Positions 26,784-35,458 of a DNA stretch of 64,000 nt are shown piece by piece. Location of the stretch: assembly GCF_017874255.1 (NCBI RefSeq), contig NZ_JAGGLD010000005.1, forward strand, positions 248,001 to 312,000, in the 5' to 3' direction. Numbering within the stretch: the first letter of the stretch is position 1; every line of letters starts with the position of its first letter. This stretch comes from Paenibacillus shirakamiensis (lineage in GTDB: Bacteria; Bacillota; Bacilli; Paenibacillales; Paenibacillaceae). A program made the translations under genes and the position numbers. The notes under the pieces are model-generated. The model was not told where the DNA came from and did not search any database. It was given only the letters and a program-made list of their open reading frames with translations.

Positions 26784-27797
26784 ATGTCTAAAGCCATCCG
26801 TCTGTCGGTGCTGGACTTAGCACCTATTCTTGTTGGAGGAACAGCCTCCGATTCTTTGCGTAACACACGCGATCTTGCCCAGCATGCAGAAGCATGGGGG
26901 TATCATAGATATTGGCTTGCGGAGCATCATAATATGCCCGGTATTGCCAGCTCCGCCACATCTCTAGTCATCAGTCACGTCGCTTCGGCAACGAACCGCA
27001 TTCGCGTTGGATCTGGAGGCATTATGCTGCCAAACCATGCTCCACTGATTATTGCTGAACAATTCGGCACCTTGGAGTCACTATATCCGGGCCGAATTGA
27101 TCTGGGACTTGGCAGAGCCCCAGGTTCAGATCAACCGGCATCCCGTGCCATTCGCCGCGGTGCAGGCAATGACGGCCAGGATTTCCCGGATCGTCTAGCT
27201 GAACTTCGTTCTTATTTCCATCCTGCCCCAGGCTCCACACCCTCTGTACGTGCATTCCCAGGGGAAGGCCTGGATGTACCGATTTGGCTTCTAGGATCTA
27301 GTGGATTCAGTGCACAACTAGCGGGCCAGCTCGGTTTACCTTTTGCTTTTGCTAGTCATTTTGCACCAGACTACTTGCTGCCCGCACTGCAAATTTATCA
27401 TGCTAACTTCCAGCCTTCGACTAGCCTCAGCGAACCTTATATCATGGTTGGCGTTGGAGCCGTAGTTGCGGATACAGACGAGGAAGCTCGCTACCTCGCA
27501 ACATCTCAGCAGCAGCAATTCCTGAACATCATTCGGGGGCGTACAGGGCAATTAAATCCGCCTGTGGAGGATATGGAGCCGCTATGGAGTCCGCAAGAGA
27601 AAGCACTCCTTCAAGGCAAGAGCAGCCATTCTCTAACAGGGACACCTAGCAAGGTTCAGGCTCGGCTGGAGGAGATTCTTCAAGAGACTCAGGCCGATGA
27701 AATTATAGCCACTTCTCAGATTTTTGACCATCAGGCACGCCTGAAATCCTATCAATTACTTAGTGAGGCGGCAGCGCCATTTGTTAAAGTAAATTGA
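26784..27797 (+). CDS. LLM-class flavin-dependent oxidoreductase (luciferase-like)
   Basis: A 337-residue luciferase-fold protein of the MsnO8/YhbW-like group: [55 protein letters not shown] and [10 protein letters not shown]. It would use FMNH2 or F420-like flavin chemistry on an unknown substrate in the cytoplasm. GAGGAGG precedes the ATG. A strong terminator follows, so it stands alone. Confidence 0.9.
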   Translation: MSKAIRLSVLDLAPILVGGTASDSLRNTRDLAQHAEAWGYHRYWLAEHHNMPGIASSATSLVISHVASATNRIRVGSGGIMLPNHAPLIIAEQFGTLESLYPGRIDLGLGRAPGSDQPASRAIRRGAGNDGQDFPDRLAELRSYFHPAPGSTPSVRAFPGEGLDVPIWLLGSSGFSAQLAGQLGLPFAFASHFAPDYLLPALQIYHANFQPSTSLSEPYIMVGVGAVVADTDEEARYLATSQQQQFLNIIRGRTGQLNPPVEDMEPLWSPQEKALLQGKSSHSLTGTPSKVQARLEEILQETQADEIIATSQIFDHQARLKSYQLLSEAAAPFVKVN

Positions 27798-27810
27798 TTT
27801 TATGTAATAT

Positions 27811-27847
27811 AACTTCCTCAGATTGCTCATGCTGAGGAAGTTTTTTT
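27811..27847 (+). terminator. Rho-independent terminator
   Basis: Perfect 11-bp stem AACTTCCTCAG with its complement, then a run of T. Confidence 0.93.
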
Positions 27848-27894
27848 ATTTTCCATAATTTATAGGATTATAATAGATGAGGAGGGAGTACAAG

Positions 27895-28566
27895 ATGATC
27901 ATCAAATGGATTACATGTCATGTAGAAGAACAGAATAGATCTGCATTTGCCTACGCCCAAGAACAGTGGAATGGCCTTGAGACAAGTGAGGGTTTCCATT
28001 GGCAGATCGGAGGCTGGGATTTGAAGCATCCTTCTGAAGCCGCAATCCTGTCATGTTGGGACAATATCAATGTTTACAGAACCTTTATGCAGCATCAACA
28101 TGATGCCATGTTCTTGCAGACGAACCAAAGAGATACGTATGAAAGAATTCAGATTTCTATTTTTGAAGACTGCTTTCCAATTAACTCAATGAATGGTACA
28201 GAGAATCTAATGAATCGACATATTCTTCGTATAGCGGAGTGTGAGGTAAGGCCCATTCACCAAGCTTCTTTTGAACAAGCACAGCATGAAGTTTGGAATT
28301 ATGAAATGTCACAATCAGAAGGGATGTTGGGAGGGATGTTCTGTCGTCAAGGACAGCAGACAGCTCAACATACACATAGTCAGAACCAGCAGGATGTGAG
28401 GTATTTAATTGCCTCTATTTGGGATAGCCGCGATTCCCATCAGCATTATGTAGACTTTACCCTGTCTAATTTACTAAAGCAGACAGGAGCAAGAAGGAGT
28501 GCGCATATAATTAAGGGTAGACTTATTGAGTTAGATCCCCTGTGGACTGTAGAATTTAAAAACTAA
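27895..28566 (+). CDS. DUF4937 (YdbC-like) protein, two-domain form
   Basis: A 223-residue protein. The first ~95 residues (MIIKWITCHVEEQNRSAFAY, IGGWDLKHPSEAAILSCWDN, FMQHQHDAMF) match the B. subtilis YdbC/DUF4937 pattern, a dimeric alpha/beta-barrel fold. The second half (RHILRIAECEVRPIHQASFEQ to YLIASIWDSRDSHQHYVDF) looks like a diverged second copy. YdbC itself is one domain. Function unknown. The ATG at 27895 has GGAGGGAG eight bases upstream and is preferred over 27877. Confidence 0.75.
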   Translation: MIIKWITCHVEEQNRSAFAYAQEQWNGLETSEGFHWQIGGWDLKHPSEAAILSCWDNINVYRTFMQHQHDAMFLQTNQRDTYERIQISIFEDCFPINSMNGTENLMNRHILRIAECEVRPIHQASFEQAQHEVWNYEMSQSEGMLGGMFCRQGQQTAQHTHSQNQQDVRYLIASIWDSRDSHQHYVDFTLSNLLKQTGARRSAHIIKGRLIELDPLWTVEFKN

Positions 28567-28700
28567 CCATATATTTTGGTGATATCTTCTTATTTTGTTA
28601 GTTTACTATGTATTGATGCATATGCACCCAAATATTTATTGGGAGGTTTTTCTTAGATTAGCTCATCCTATTTTCATCTAATCACAAGGGAGACGATTTC

Positions 28701-29444
28701 ATGAACAACAAAGTAGCCATTGTTACTGGAGGAAGCCGAGGAATCGGGGCGGCCACTGCCAAAATTTTAGCTGAGCGGGGCGCAAAAGTCATCGTAAACT
28801 ATATGCAAAATCGAGGTGCTGCTCAAGAAGTCGTAGACACCATTCAATTAGCTGGTGGAAAAGCTATTGCTCTACAAGCAGATGCAAGAGACAGCTATCA
28901 GATGCAGCAGTTGGTAGAAGAAGCGCTTCGCATGTATGGCACGGTAGATATCTTGGTACACAATGCTGGCATGAGCTTTGTCAAAAAGTCTTTTGAAGAC
29001 ATGACCTGGGAAGAATTCTCCCAAAAAGTAAATGATGAGCTTCAAGCCGCCTTCGTTTCTACCAAGGTTGTCGTACCGCAGATGAAACAACAGCAATATG
29101 GTCGATTAATCTATATATCAAGTGGTCTGAGCCATCAGCCCACACCGAATTTTATCGCTCATGGTTCCTCAAAGGGTGGACTTAACAGCTTCGTTAAATA
29201 TATTGCGAAGGAATTCGCTAGCTACCATATTACAGCTAATGTAGTATCCCCGGGATTGGTAGAGACCGATGCTACCTCAGACCTGCCCCCCACCTTCAAA
29301 CAACATATGGAGGCTATGCTGCCTTTAGGTAGATTAGGTAGACCAGAGGATATCGCCAAAGCTGTGGCCTTTTATGCTAGCGATGATAGCGCCTACCTTA
29401 CAGGAAGCTATATGCCCGTTAGTGGCGGCGGTGAAATGAATTAA
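28701..29444 (+). CDS. SDR family protein with His in place of the catalytic Tyr
   Basis: A 247-residue classical short-chain dehydrogenase resembling FabG: TGGSRGIGAATA for NAD(P), HNAG, and PGLVETDAT. The active site reads S141-x12-H154-x3-K158; the position normally held by Tyr is His (codon CAT, one transition from TAT). Asn111 and Lys158 are kept. The enzyme may therefore be inactive, altered or a binding protein. AAGGGAG lies before the ATG. Confidence 0.88.
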   Translation: MNNKVAIVTGGSRGIGAATAKILAERGAKVIVNYMQNRGAAQEVVDTIQLAGGKAIALQADARDSYQMQQLVEEALRMYGTVDILVHNAGMSFVKKSFEDMTWEEFSQKVNDELQAAFVSTKVVVPQMKQQQYGRLIYISSGLSHQPTPNFIAHGSSKGGLNSFVKYIAKEFASYHITANVVSPGLVETDATSDLPPTFKQHMEAMLPLGRLGRPEDIAKAVAFYASDDSAYLTGSYMPVSGGGEMN

Positions 29445-29453
29445 GTGAATAAA

Positions 29454-29481
29454 AAGACCGCAGCCCGTAAGCTGCGGTCTT
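29454..29481. terminator. Terminator between convergent genes
   Basis: Perfect AAGACCGCAG stem with its complement, 8-base loop. TTTTTATTC follows on the minus strand; no T-run on plus. Confidence 0.8.
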
Positions 29482-29485
29482 ATGT

Positions 29486-30016
29486 TCAACCCACTTGGGT
29501 ATGGTCTTCTTCCCACGTTACAAATTCCTCAGGATGACTTCGAATATAGCTCATAATGCGCTGTAAAGTATTCTTTACGGCAATCTGAAAGGGTTCTTCC
29601 ACGGTTTCTATCGCTTTGAGTAGCTTTGGACGCTGATGCAGTTGATCTCTAGATATATTGAAATCATCCAGAGTAACAGGATGGCCAAACTCCAAAAGAA
29701 TCTGCTCTACCTGCTGAAGAATCTGAACCAGTTCATCTTCACCAAAGTAATTCAATCCAGATAAAAGTCCTTTCCAACGACCCCGTTCTGCCACGTAATA
29801 TACACTCCACCAGTAGAATTCTGTTAATGAACTGGAAGCGTGGATATAATACGTCTGAAAAACAAAGAAAGCCTGCTGCCCCTTCGTCATCTGTTGATAT
29901 ATATCCATAAAGTCATGTCCCAGAAGCTGTTCTTCCTTGTACCTATGAATCATCGGACCGAATAGCGCTTGCGTAAGCTCCTCATCACTTAGCTCTTGGA
30001 ACCTCTGCTTATTCAT
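29486..30016 (-). CDS. Hypothetical helical protein
   Basis: A 176-residue soluble protein that I do not recognise. It is helical with an aromatic stretch (FFVFQTYYIHASSSLTEFYWW), then RGRWKGLLSGLNYFGEDELVQIL, and an acidic C-terminus. The arrangement recalls immunity- or DUF4375-like proteins but too weakly to claim. The ATG at 30016 has AAGG nearby and begins after the terminator at 30025, so the longer frame to 30067 is not used. Confidence 0.65.
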   Translation of the reverse strand: MNKQRFQELSDEELTQALFGPMIHRYKEEQLLGHDFMDIYQQMTKGQQAFFVFQTYYIHASSSLTEFYWWSVYYVAERGRWKGLLSGLNYFGEDELVQILQQVEQILLEFGHPVTLDDFNISRDQLHQRPKLLKAIETVEEPFQIAVKNTLQRIMSYIRSHPEEFVTWEEDHTQVG

Positions 30017-30024
30017 GGCTACCT

Positions 30025-30055
30025 TAAAAATAAAAATCACTCCTTCAGAGTGATT
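30025..30055 (-). terminator. Terminator of the two-repeat gene
   Basis: AATCACTC-TGAAG-GAGTGATT followed by TTTATTTTT on the minus strand, immediately before the next gene's start at 30016. Confidence 0.8.
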
Positions 30056-30128
30056 ATACATCAGCACTCAACCAAATAGTTATATTATTGTAAAAATTAT
30101 CTATAACTAGAATTAGAATCTATCTAGC

Positions 30129-30464
30129 TTATTTCTTCCCTTTTAATACCGATACTGCTACATTTATGGCCTCTACCACTTCACGAACAAAAGCCACATT
30201 TTCTTTCTCCCATGCCCCCGGATTGTCCATTTCGTACTCTTCTACCCAATCTACTAATTGGTCAGCCGCGTCCTTCAGTTGGGCTGGGCGAGGGGTTCCA
30301 CCCTTACCACGCAGGATTTGCGAAGCGAATTGCATCGCTTTGCAGGTATCCTTAACGAAACCATATTCATCACGCTCCCACGCTTGCGGGTTATTCATAT
30401 CATAGAAAGCCACCCATTTATCCAATAGCCCTGCTGCCTTGTGCGCATCCATCTTCTGTGCCAT
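30129..30464 (-). CDS. Two-repeat hypothetical protein
   Basis: A 111-residue protein made of two tandem copies of a ~42-residue unit. Each reads L-x-D/K-W-V-x-x-Y-x-M-x-N-P-x-A-W-E, then F-V, and ends in L-x-G-K (residues ~13-54 and ~69-110). The copies are joined by a basic Pro-rich linker (GGTPRPAQL). It is all-helical, with no signal or membrane segment. The conserved WV-YDMNNP-AWE core suggests a binding motif. Function unknown. CGGGAG lies before the ATG. Confidence 0.75.
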   Translation of the reverse strand: MAQKMDAHKAAGLLDKWVAFYDMNNPQAWERDEYGFVKDTCKAMQFASQILRGKGGTPRPAQLKDAADQLVDWVEEYEMDNPGAWEKENVAFVREVVEAINVAVSVLKGKK

Positions 30465-30654
30465 ATATTTCGCTCCCGTTCTTTATAGATCTAGCTCTAG
30501 CTTGTCCGATGAACTAAGCTTCAGCCTCTTCCCTGCAACTAAATTCTAGTGTACCATTTCAGGCACAGAAAATTCTTGGTTTTTTGCTTTTGCGAAAGCA
30601 TCTAAGTTCGTTGTGTGGTAGACTTTCGTAAGACCTATGAAAAGGATGATCTAG

Positions 30655-31626
30655 ATGACTTATGTAGCTGTTGAAGCTTCTGAATTTATATATACGTATG
30701 CCTACCCCGAGGAGGAAGAATCGCTTTGCCGATTGGAAGCACGCTGTCTGTTCGGTTCGGAACCCCATCCTTATCTGCTTAAGAGTAGCGTAGGTCTGGA
30801 TCCTAGCCGAAGTCCGTTCATTCGGGAACGAATTGATATTATGTATGAAGGCGATACGCTTGAAGATATATATCGTCAGGTAGAAGCCATTAATATGGGG
30901 GAGGAGACCTTTAAAGTTCTTTTTGTTAAGATTAATGACCTCACCGATACGAACAAAATAGAATACGACGAGCGCCGCGCGATTGAACGTGAAATGGGGC
31001 TGCATATTGAAGGTGAGGCTGATGTGAATCGGCCGGACCATTGGTTCGGACTCATTGCCCTCGGAGGCAAATGGTACTTTGGACCGTACCAGCGGAACAA
31101 GTCTCTATGGCTTCTGCATATGAAAAAGCCTCGCAGTTACTCCATCGCACTGAGCACTCGCGTAGCCAGAGCAGCGGCGAATATCGCTGTGCCAGAGATC
31201 AATGGCAAGCATGCCATTGATCCTTGCTGTGGTATTGGTACGGTATTGGTAGAAGCCTTATCTATGGGTATATCGATCACAGGCCGTGATATTAATCCAC
31301 ATATTGCTCAAGGGGCCCGCGATAATATTGTGCATTTTGGCTATGAAGCTGAAGTGACCCTTGGTGATATTGCCGAAATTACGGACCATTATGACGCAGC
31401 TATTGTAGACATGCCCTACAACCATTTCTCCCGTACGACGCCTGAGGCGCAATTCTCTATCCTAGAACATGCCGCACGCATTGCGGATCGAGTCGTTGTC
31501 ATTAGTGTTGATTCCCCGGATGAAATGCTGACCCGCGCAGGACTGAGCGTGATCGACCGCGGTAAAGTCCGTAAAGCCGGGTTCTCACGTCAAGTGATTG
31601 TATGTGCGTCTAATCGGGTAGATTAG
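30655..31626 (+). CDS. TRM11-like RNA methyltransferase
   Basis: A 323-residue SAM-dependent methyltransferase. The N-terminal region contains a THUMP-like module; the C-terminal Rossmann fold has IDPCCGIGTVLVEAL (SAM site), GRDINPHIAQGARDNI, and VDMPYNHFS, the D/N-P-P-Y-type catalytic motif with Met in the second position. TRM11/Trm14-type enzymes make N2-methylguanosine in tRNA. AAGGATG lies before the ATG. Target base not determinable from sequence. Confidence 0.82.
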   Translation: MTYVAVEASEFIYTYAYPEEEESLCRLEARCLFGSEPHPYLLKSSVGLDPSRSPFIRERIDIMYEGDTLEDIYRQVEAINMGEETFKVLFVKINDLTDTNKIEYDERRAIEREMGLHIEGEADVNRPDHWFGLIALGGKWYFGPYQRNKSLWLLHMKKPRSYSIALSTRVARAAANIAVPEINGKHAIDPCCGIGTVLVEALSMGISITGRDINPHIAQGARDNIVHFGYEAEVTLGDIAEITDHYDAAIVDMPYNHFSRTTPEAQFSILEHAARIADRVVVISVDSPDEMLTRAGLSVIDRGKVRKAGFSRQVIVCASNRVD

Positions 31627-31669
31627 CTCCAGTAAAATCTGTATTAAGCCGTTCATTTTAGATACAAAG

Positions 31670-31702
31670 AAACCAAGAGGGGCTTACTTCTCTTGGTTCT
31701 TT
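31670..31702 (+). terminator. Rho-independent terminator
   Basis: AACCAAGAG...CTCTTGGTT stem followed by CTTTGCTTT. Confidence 0.75.
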
Positions 31703-31781
31703 GCTTTGGCGTATTCAAGTCTTACATTTGCAGAAATTATTTCAAATTGTAAAGTCTTAAGCATATTTATTAGTTCACCTA

Positions 31782-33560
31782 TCAGACTCTAACAACTTGC
31801 TCTCCGACTTGCAGCTGATACATTTTGAAATACCTTCCGCCCAGCCTCATCAATTCCTCATGATTGCCGCGCTCGACTATGGAACCCCGGTGTAATACAA
31901 GAATCTGATTCGCGTCCCGTATCGTGGACAAGCGATGTGCAATAATTAGGGTTGTTCTACCGGAACTGACCACCTTGAGCGCTTCCTGAATCAAACTTTC
32001 GGTCTCACTATCCACGCTAGCCGTAGCTTCATCCAGAATGAGAATAGATGGATCGAAGGCTAAGGCACGAGCAAAAGAAATAAGTTGACGCTGCCCAGAA
32101 GACAGTGTACTTCCCCGCTCCACGACCTGTTCATCATAACCGTGAGGAAGCTGTTCAATAAAGGAGGAGGCACCAACGTCCGCTAAGGCCTGCTTGACCC
32201 GCTCTGGGGTTATATCTGGATGATACATACTGACATTGAATTTAATATCCCCTGCAAAAAGGAATGGATCTTGTAAAACAATGCCCATATGTTTACGCAG
32301 CTCTTGTTTGGAGAAAGACTGAATATCACGTCCATCGATAGAAATCTTCCCTTGTTGCGGTTCATAGAATCCGAGCAGTAAGTTCATAATAGAGCTTTTT
32401 CCCGATCCTGTATGACCTACTAGCGCCACGGTCTCCCCTTTGCGAACTTCGAATGAAATATGCTTCAGCACATCGTCGCCCTCATTATAGGCAAATGTCA
32501 CATCCTCGAATCGGACACTTCCTTCAGGTCTTTTCACATTCACGTTAGATTCTACATCTTGGCCAGGGATATCCATTAAGGCGAATACCTTCTCGGCAGA
32601 TACAAAAGCCCGCTGTGCGTTGGTTAGCTGATCAAAAATTCCGATAATCGGCATAAAGAGTCGGCCCAAATAATCAATAAAAGCGTAAAATACCCCAAAA
32701 GAAATCGCAGTCTGCAGCGAGTTGTGGCCAAAATACCAGATGAACCCAGCGGTGACTAAACTTCCGCCCGTGCCTATAATATTTCGGGAAGAGAGAGCGA
32801 AGACGCGGAACTGCTTGAGTTGGTTCACATAACGATCTTGGTTCAGCGTCTCGAACTCATCTAAAGTTCGCTTCTCTCTACGAAAAGCTTGGATAATTGG
32901 CATGGTCACAATCGATTCATTGATCATTGCATTCATATCACTTAGTCTTGCTCGCATAATTGTAATAAAAATTTTGGAATATTTCAGATGAATTCGCATA
33001 ACTACGACGCAGAAAGGAAGCAAAATCAAGCAAAATAGAGCCAGTCTTACATCTAATATAAATAGCGCTGTAAAAATTCCAGTAAGCTGCACCATACTTA
33101 CCACAAAGGTAGCCATAAAGCTCATGAATAAGTCGCGAACCGACTCTGTATCATTGGCAACTCGTGATACGACTTGCCCGATAGGCGTATTATCGAAGTA
33201 ACGCAGCGGAATTCGCTGTATATGTCGCATTAGATCCATTCGCATGTTTTTAATAATTTGAAGGGCTGTCGATTGCAAAATATAACTCTGCACGAACGTA
33301 CCTAAGCTCGCTAAAAAAAGCAGCCCCAGATATAACCCAAGCAGCGTAAGCACCGGATGAATATCTATCGATCCTGTGGACAAGTGCTTGTCGATAATGG
33401 TCTTCGTGATATACGGTCCTCCAAGTTCCGCCCCTACTGCGGCGCAGAGAATCAACAATGCACCTATGATCCTGAATTTATAGACCCAGGCATAAGAAAT
33501 TAGTCTTTTGCCTGTAGAAGTCCGCGGATCAGTATGTTCGTACTTGTTCTCCTCACTCAT
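31782..33560 (-). CDS. ABC exporter half-transporter, BmrD/YheH-like
   Basis: A 592-residue protein with six N-terminal membrane helices fused to an ABC domain. Walker A is GHTGSGKSS, the signature is LSSGQRQ (variant), Walker B ILILDEATASVD with the catalytic Glu present, and the H-loop AHRLST. It pairs with the upstream gene (8-bp overlap) as a heterodimeric multidrug exporter. The altered signature and the partner's Asp fall on the same nucleotide site, the known degenerate-site pattern. GGAGG lies nine bases before the ATG. Confidence 0.92.
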   Translation of the reverse strand: MSEENKYEHTDPRTSTGKRLISYAWVYKFRIIGALLILCAAVGAELGGPYITKTIIDKHLSTGSIDIHPVLTLLGLYLGLLFLASLGTFVQSYILQSTALQIIKNMRMDLMRHIQRIPLRYFDNTPIGQVVSRVANDTESVRDLFMSFMATFVVSMVQLTGIFTALFILDVRLALFCLILLPFCVVVMRIHLKYSKIFITIMRARLSDMNAMINESIVTMPIIQAFRREKRTLDEFETLNQDRYVNQLKQFRVFALSSRNIIGTGGSLVTAGFIWYFGHNSLQTAISFGVFYAFIDYLGRLFMPIIGIFDQLTNAQRAFVSAEKVFALMDIPGQDVESNVNVKRPEGSVRFEDVTFAYNEGDDVLKHISFEVRKGETVALVGHTGSGKSSIMNLLLGFYEPQQGKISIDGRDIQSFSKQELRKHMGIVLQDPFLFAGDIKFNVSMYHPDITPERVKQALADVGASSFIEQLPHGYDEQVVERGSTLSSGQRQLISFARALAFDPSILILDEATASVDSETESLIQEALKVVSSGRTTLIIAHRLSTIRDANQILVLHRGSIVERGNHEELMRLGGRYFKMYQLQVGEQVVRV

Positions 33561-35295
33561 CTAGACTCGCCTCCATCTGCTGACGATCCCACTGCTGTTT
33601 GTACCAGCCACCTAGCATCATAAGCTGTTCATGTGTTCCTTCTTCGGCAATGTGACCTTGATCTAAGACGAGTATCCAGTTGGCATGGCTTACCGCAGAT
33701 AGGCGGTGGGTAGTAATCATCGTCGTGCGTCCTGCACGTTCCTCACGAATATGTTGAAGAATACGACTCTCTGTTCGAGCATCGACGGCGGATAAGGAGT
33801 CATCCATCAACAAAATTTCCGAATTCATTAGCAGTGCTCTCGCAATAGCCAAGCGCTGCTTCTGCCCACCAGAGAGCATGACACCATTTTCACCTACAAT
33901 AGTGGCTAGACCTTGCGGCATCTGCTCCACATCACTAGTAAATGAAGCCATCTTCACTGCTTTGGCGATCTCTTCATCCGTAGCCTCCGGTTTACCTAGT
34001 GCAATATTATCCCGAATCGATTTGGATAGTAGCAAATGCTCTTGGGGTACATAGGCAATCCAGCTTTTGAGGTGATCAAGCGCAATCTGTTCAATAGGCA
34101 CGCCAGAGATCCACAGTTGCTGCGGCTCAAGCGGATACTGCCTTAACAACTGTTTGAGTAACGTGCTTTTGCCACTTCCCGTTCTGCCGACAATACCGAG
34201 CGTCTCTCCTCGTTCTACTCCGAAGGAAAGATTGACTAAGCTTGGTTGCTGTGCCGATGGATATGTAAAAGTAAGATTACGCATAGCTAAAGTGTTCGGA
34301 AGTTCGGGTCTCACGGGCTCGTAGGCTTCCTGAATATCCGACTGCTGAACCATCATGTCCTCCAGACGGTCAGCGGATGCACTTCCTCGCTGAAGTACAT
34401 TGATGAATTCTCCAAAAGAAATCATGGGCCAGATCAACATTCCCAAGTAAATATTAAAAGAAATCAACTGTCCTAAAGTAATTTCACTATGTATAACTAG
34501 ATAAGCACCATACCCAATCCCAATAGCATAACTTACACCCACAATGAAAGATATCAGGGGCTGGAACATGGCATTAAGTACAGAGACCTTTCGGTTCTTG
34601 AGCATGACTTCTGTAGTCACTTGATTAAAAGCCTGAAGGTCTGCATCTTCTTGAACATATGAACGAATCACGCGAATACCCGAAATCGATTCAAGTGCAT
34701 GATCATTCATTTTGCCAAACGATTGTTGCGCTGATAGAAATCGCGTACGTACTCTTTTGCCGATTACACTGATGACTACAGCTAGTAAGGGTAATGGAAT
34801 GAGCGCGGCAAGCATCAGCTTAAAGCTAATCAATGAGACCATCGTCACAATGACTACGGAAGCCCCGACCAGCGTATTGACGAGCGTCATTACCCCGTAT
34901 CCTGCTGTCTGCCCAATGGCCTGCACATCATTCGTCGCTATAGCCATAAGTTGTCCCGTACTATTGCGCTGGAAAAAGGGCGGTGCCATCTTGGTCATAT
35001 GCGTGAGCAGACGTCCCCGTAACCATTTTTCCAACAATACAGAGTTTCCGTATAGTGTCGTAATCCACAAAAACGTTACTACATACAGAATTACGGCTAA
35101 TAAAATAAGCAGGAACACAGTTTGCGTAAGCTCCGCTGAAGTTAGGCTTCCTTTTCGAATATGGTCGACCGTATTGCCTATCATGCGCGGAGGCACAATG
35201 GCCAGCAAGCTCGAACAAGCCATTAGAGCTATGGCCAGCGCATATGGAGACCATCGACTTCGAAAGAACCAACTTAATTTCGTCACAAAAGACAC
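33553..35295 (-). CDS. ABC exporter half-transporter, BmrC/YheI-like
   Basis: A 580-residue protein close in pattern to B. subtilis YheI/BmrC throughout, e.g. PPRMIGNTVDHI, LISFNIYLGMLIWPMISFGE and LKSWIAYVPQEHLLLSK. Walker A is GRTGSGKST, signature LSGGQKQ, and Walker B ILLMDDSLSAVD has Asp instead of the catalytic Glu, as in BmrC. The start is GTG with AGAGGTG upstream. In B. subtilis this pair is controlled by the BmrB leader peptide; no comparable leader is visible here. Confidence 0.92.
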   Translation of the reverse strand: MSFVTKLSWFFRSRWSPYALAIALMACSSLLAIVPPRMIGNTVDHIRKGSLTSAELTQTVFLLILLAVILYVVTFLWITTLYGNSVLLEKWLRGRLLTHMTKMAPPFFQRNSTGQLMAIATNDVQAIGQTAGYGVMTLVNTLVGASVVIVTMVSLISFKLMLAALIPLPLLAVVISVIGKRVRTRFLSAQQSFGKMNDHALESISGIRVIRSYVQEDADLQAFNQVTTEVMLKNRKVSVLNAMFQPLISFIVGVSYAIGIGYGAYLVIHSEITLGQLISFNIYLGMLIWPMISFGEFINVLQRGSASADRLEDMMVQQSDIQEAYEPVRPELPNTLAMRNLTFTYPSAQQPSLVNLSFGVERGETLGIVGRTGSGKSTLLKQLLRQYPLEPQQLWISGVPIEQIALDHLKSWIAYVPQEHLLLSKSIRDNIALGKPEATDEEIAKAVKMASFTSDVEQMPQGLATIVGENGVMLSGGQKQRLAIARALLMNSEILLMDDSLSAVDARTESRILQHIREERAGRTTMITTHRLSAVSHANWILVLDQGHIAEEGTHEQLMMLGGWYKQQWDRQQMEASLDE

Positions 35296-35348
35296 CAGTT
35301 ACACCTCTTTTCTGTCAGGTAGACTCGTTCATATATTGTACCTTTGAA

Positions 35349-35361
35349 ACTGCATTGCAGT
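35349..35361 (-). promoter_or_regulatory. Palindrome upstream of the ABC operon
   Basis: Perfect ACTGCA-T-TGCAGT, 54 bp before the GTG start and just ahead of a TACAAT on the minus strand. Possible regulator site. Confidence 0.35.
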
Positions 35362-35408
35362 CTACGCGAACAGTCAAAATTTATGAAATCCAGCTCTCTC
35401 TATCCATG

Positions 35409-35447
35409 AAAAAAAAAGCCTAGCCGTGCATCTTGCACGGTTAGACT
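35409..35447 (-). terminator. Terminator of dbpA
   Basis: GTCTAACCGTGCA stem with its near-complement, 3-base loop, then nine T on the minus strand. Confidence 0.93.
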
Positions 35448-35458
35448 TTAAGAGCACC

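Noticed and set aside
35315..35332. Five-codon frame upstream of the BmrC-like gene as a BmrB-type leader
   Set aside because: Too short, with no ribosome site and no terminator or antiterminator pairing around it.
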